Assembly (NCBI RefSeq): GCF_017168145.1
Contig: NZ_JADQTL010000005.1
Span: 36,185-100,184 of the forward strand
Length of the DNA: 64,000 bases
DNA from: Anaerovorax sp. IOR16
GTDB taxonomy: Bacteria > Bacillota > Clostridia > Peptostreptococcales > Anaerovoracaceae
Direction of reading: 5' to 3'
Made by a program: the position numbers and the translations under genes. This document shows, in pieces, positions 61,733 through 64,000 of the stretch (the stretch's first letter is position 1; every line of letters starts with the position of its first letter). The notes below the pieces were generated by a model, which did no database searches, was not told the origin of the DNA, and saw only the letters and a list, made by a program, of their open reading frames with translations.

Positions 61733-62497
61733 TCAATCTACGGTCATTTCACTCTTTCTTTGTTCTTCAAAATCTTTTTCTATCATTTTAACACCGTCTA
61801 ACATTGCGATGATGTTTTCAATGGTCATTTCGTAGTTTCTATTCTTGATTGATTCCCCTAAATCATTTAACAGCATATCAAATTCAACAATATCATCATT
61901 ATATTTTTCATCAAGTTCAGGTTTTAATCTATCCCAATACCTTTTTGCTGTCATATAATTATTATTCGCTTCATTCCAATCATTACTTTCAATGTTAATG
62001 ATCATTTGTCTGCCTAGATAAGACAATCTCTTTATATCAGGTGGTATAATTATTTCAAAGTAGTCAAGCATATCTGCAAGAAATCTCGTAACTTGATTTG
62101 CTTGAGAGATTGCCGGGTAAGTCTTTTTGCGCATTACATTTTGCTCTAAATTGCGAATAGCAGAATTCATAGAAGAAATGATTTGATTCGGAACATAAGC
62201 CTCCTGAAGATATGGCATTGACTCATTCATTGCTCTCTTGATAACTTCTACCTTACTCATCGCCTCTGCCCAATCTCCTAGATATATATCATCAATGATA
62301 TCTACGGCATTAGACTCTAATACATCAAATTGTTCCGGAATTCTAAATAAATCAGGAATCTGTATGATTTGCCCAATATAGATTAAATTTGGGTTTGCTA
62401 ATTCGGGATTTGCATTAATCAATTGTACTAAAGGTATTCCAAATTGTTTTGCAATGTAAAATAAAGTATCATTGGGTTGTATGATGTACTCTTGCAT
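61733..62497 (-). CDS. LysM-domain protein with helical C-terminal region
   Basis: A 254-residue protein. An N-terminal LysM repeat (about 3-48: P-N-D-T-L-F-Y-I-A-K-Q-F-G, then I-Y-I-G-Q-I-I-Q-I-P) is followed by about 200 acidic, mostly helical residues. There is no signal peptide or membrane helix, so the protein may act inside the cell, for example in the spore coat or cortex where LysM proteins such as SafA or YaaH act. The helical part is not a domain I recognise. GGAGGG precedes ATG. Confidence 0.75.
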   Translation of the reverse strand: MQEYIIQPNDTLFYIAKQFGIPLVQLINANPELANPNLIYIGQIIQIPDLFRIPEQFDVLESNAVDIIDDIYLGDWAEAMSKVEVIKRAMNESMPYLQEAYVPNQIISSMNSAIRNLEQNVMRKKTYPAISQANQVTRFLADMLDYFEIIIPPDIKRLSYLGRQMIINIESNDWNEANNNYMTAKRYWDRLKPELDEKYNDDIVEFDMLLNDLGESIKNRNYEMTIENIIAMLDGVKMIEKDFEEQRKSEMTVD

Positions 62498-62565
62498 TGT
62501 AACCCTCCTTTCTATTTATTCAATTTATAATATGTTCAAAAAAATATATTGCTACAAAGTAATAT

Positions 62566-62595
62566 AAAAAGAAGGAATTCATACATTCCTTCTTT
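62566..62595 (-). terminator. Terminator after the phosphoesterase gene
   Basis: AAAGAAGGAAT (62568-62578) with ATTCCTTCTTT (62585-62595); on the - strand the stem is followed by TTTTTATA. Confidence 0.8.
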
Positions 62596-62633
62596 CTCCC
62601 CTTCCCTATTTTTCGTCCATAAAGATGAAAATT

Positions 62634-63098
62634 CTAACGTGTTTGTTTTTGTGGTAATATTATCTTTTCATACGTATAGGAATCTTGATCAATGTACATA
62701 CGACACATGCTAATTTCTAAATCAAATCGGCGTTTACCACAGCTTCCCGGATTTAATAATAGTATCCCATCTCTTACTTTTTCATCATACTTATGTGAGT
62801 GCCCATATATAACCACATCAATATCCGTAAGATTCTCGGGAATATCCTTTTTATTATGGACAATTAAAAACTGAACTCCTTCAATTGTAACCGCAAGCAG
62901 TTTGGGCAAATACTCTGCCCAGTCCTTATCATTATTTCCTCGTACAATATATAATTCGCCATAGCCTTTCAGCTCTTGGACAATCGAATCGGTATTGATA
63001 TCTCCGGCATGAATGACAATATCAGACGCTTCCAATTCTTCTTTAACTTCGTCGCGTAGTAATCCATGTGTGTCCGAAATAATGGCAATTCTTTTCAT
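62634..63098 (-). CDS. YfcE/MJ0936-type metallophosphoesterase
   Basis: Calcineurin-fold phosphodiesterase of 154 residues. I-S-D-T-H-G-L near the N terminus, H-A-G-D-I, R-G-N-N-D and Y-G-H-S-H are the metal-binding motifs, all intact. It probably hydrolyses small phosphodiesters; the in vivo substrate is unknown. ATG 63098 follows a GGGG stretch; GTG 63104 is in frame and possible. Confidence 0.9.
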   Translation of the reverse strand: MKRIAIISDTHGLLRDEVKEELEASDIVIHAGDINTDSIVQELKGYGELYIVRGNNDKDWAEYLPKLLAVTIEGVQFLIVHNKKDIPENLTDIDVVIYGHSHKYDEKVRDGILLLNPGSCGKRRFDLEISMCRMYIDQDSYTYEKIILPQKQTR

Positions 63099-63189
63099 AT
63101 GCACCCCATTTTCTGCTTTAGCATTCTATTTTATATTTGAGTAGTTTATAACTTTTTCAATTGTAAATAGTATACAAAATATATCCCAA

Positions 63190-64000
63190 TTAATGATTTA
63201 ATACTATTTGATTCAAATCTGCCTGCGTTTGCTGTATTTTATTTTGTATCTCTCTTCTTATCGTGTTTAATTGACTCTGAATCTGTTTCACTTGGTTATG
63301 TGTATCCTCTACCTGATTTCGACTTTTTTGAATGCGGTCAAGAACCGCCCAATCTGCAAACAGTCCATCAAAAAAGAAGTCGGCAAAATATAAAAAACCT
63401 TCGATCTTTGCCTGCATTTCTGCGTGAATTTTCACATCAGCAAGCTCTGTTTTATACCTTCCTAAAAGATCTTGTAATTGCTGTATTTGTTGCTCCGCAT
63501 TATCGAGATTTGAATGCTTCGCCATATTAGAAATCAGTCCTCCGCCAAACAAATCCCATGTGCCCCATCCTTCGGCACGATCCAAAGATTCCATAATATC
63601 TTGTATCTGATTTATTATACATTCACCAATTGAATAGGCTTCATTAATTTCATTGTTTTGTGCTTTTAAAATTCGCATATGTTCTTCAAGACGAAGAATT
63701 TCAGGACCGTTTATCAAATCCGTTTTCTTTATGTATTCCGCTTTTTCATTTAATAAGTGTTCGTATTCACTTTCACAAGAGGACAGCTCCATAAGCTCAT
63801 CCGTGTATCTTTGTATATCCTGATTGACAGCTCTCAGCTGAGCACAAACTTTATTATGCTTTGCTGCTGCAGCATGTGCCTCTCTTCTTTCTTTTTCCAT
63901 TTGTTCTTCTTTTCGTCCGGTAATGGAATAATAAAGGGCAGTTAGGCTAACACCTTCCAACTTATTTACATCTGCCTGTTCTTTACTGCTAGCTGATGCT
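63190..64000 (-). CDS. Coiled-coil protein of unknown function, 5' end outside window
   Basis: The reading frame is open from the window edge to the stop at 63190, at least 270 residues. A TTG at 63960 is an in-frame start-like codon, but the frame continues upstream of it without a stop and without a ribosome site, so the true start lies outside. The sequence is Gln/Glu/Lys-rich coiled coil (about residues 20-120 and 200-256 from that TTG) with a conserved-looking core G-W-G-T-W-D-L-F-G-G-G-L-I-S between. Soluble, no membrane helix. I do not recognise a known family. Confidence 0.7.
   Translation of the reverse strand, partial: ASASSKEQADVNKLEGVSLTALYYSITGRKEEQMEKERREAHAAAAKHNKVCAQLRAVNQDIQRYTDELMELSSCESEYEHLLNEKAEYIKKTDLINGPEILRLEEHMRILKAQNNEINEAYSIGECIINQIQDIMESLDRAEGWGTWDLFGGGLISNMAKHSNLDNAEQQIQQLQDLLGRYKTELADVKIHAEMQAKIEGFLYFADFFFDGLFADWAVLDRIQKSRNQVEDTHNQVKQIQSQLNTIRREIQNKIQQTQADLNQIVLNH

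Overview
The window is a low-GC chromosomal segment from an endospore-forming member of the Clostridia (Firmicutes). This rests on the AT-rich codon use, strong AGGAGG-type ribosome binding sites, a full spoIIIA set, HemZ, YlbF, Asp23, an RNase J, a bifunctional Rel with an RFKD motif, DXP-pathway isoprenoid synthesis and LexA boxes of the Gram-positive GAAC-N4-GTTY type. I cannot name the genus from the sequence alone. Almost all of 1.4-53.9 kb is conserved housekeeping on the + strand. The last 8 kb is accessory and mostly on the - strand.

Layout. 1-1321: an IS1182-family element cut by the window edge. 1397-24276: thiN, a tRNA-Leu(CAA) on the - strand, yajC, a small membrane protein, secD-secF, rel, dtd, a metallo-hydrolase, hemZ, hisS, aspS, nadD, a yqeK-rsfS fusion, leuS, RNase J, ylbF, an Xaa-Pro peptidase, efp, mltG, and a trmR/trhP-like tRNA hydroxylation-methylation pair. 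24371-37328: a CorC/HlyC protein, then spoIIIAA-AB, a six-gene aromatic amino acid operon (aroF-aroB-aroA-aroC-pheA-tyrA), and spoIIIAC-AD-AE-AF-AG-AH. The aromatic operon sits inside the spoIIIA locus. 37388-50769: asp23, nusB, a TsaD paralogue, xseA-xseB, ispA, dxs, tlyA, mutS-mutL, miaA and a tyrosine recombinase. 50815-53889: a PLP enzyme, a TVP38 membrane protein and a polysaccharide deacetylase. 53926-55513: a complete second IS copy. 55599-56861: a divergent, probably LexA-controlled pair (AAA ATPase and a YneA-like LysM protein). 56862-57831: nearly 1 kb with no gene. 57832-64000, - strand: a two-component system with two SHOCT mini-proteins, a Cys-rich DUF1540 protein, a YjdF-like membrane protein, a LysM protein, a YfcE-like phosphoesterase and the 3' part of a coiled-coil protein.

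Most interesting points. (1) The aromatic operon is preceded by a 35-codon leader peptide with Phe/Tyr/Trp codons packed together. A strong terminator follows, and a competing antiterminator has a 5' strand that overlaps the leader stop codon. This looks like classical ribosome-mediated attenuation, which is unusual in Firmicutes. (2) That operon interrupts the spoIIIA locus. (3) spoIIIAA has a ribosome binding site that doubles as the 3' arm of the upstream terminator, with a candidate sigma-E -10 element in the hairpin loop. (4) Both IS copies lie against Rho-independent terminator hairpins. One has duplicated the whole hairpin as a 26-bp target site. Both carry the same A9 frame break. (5) A divergent SOS module pairs a YneA-like division inhibitor with an AAA ATPase. 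(6) The two-component sensor has a Met/His-rich extracytoplasmic segment that suggests metal sensing.
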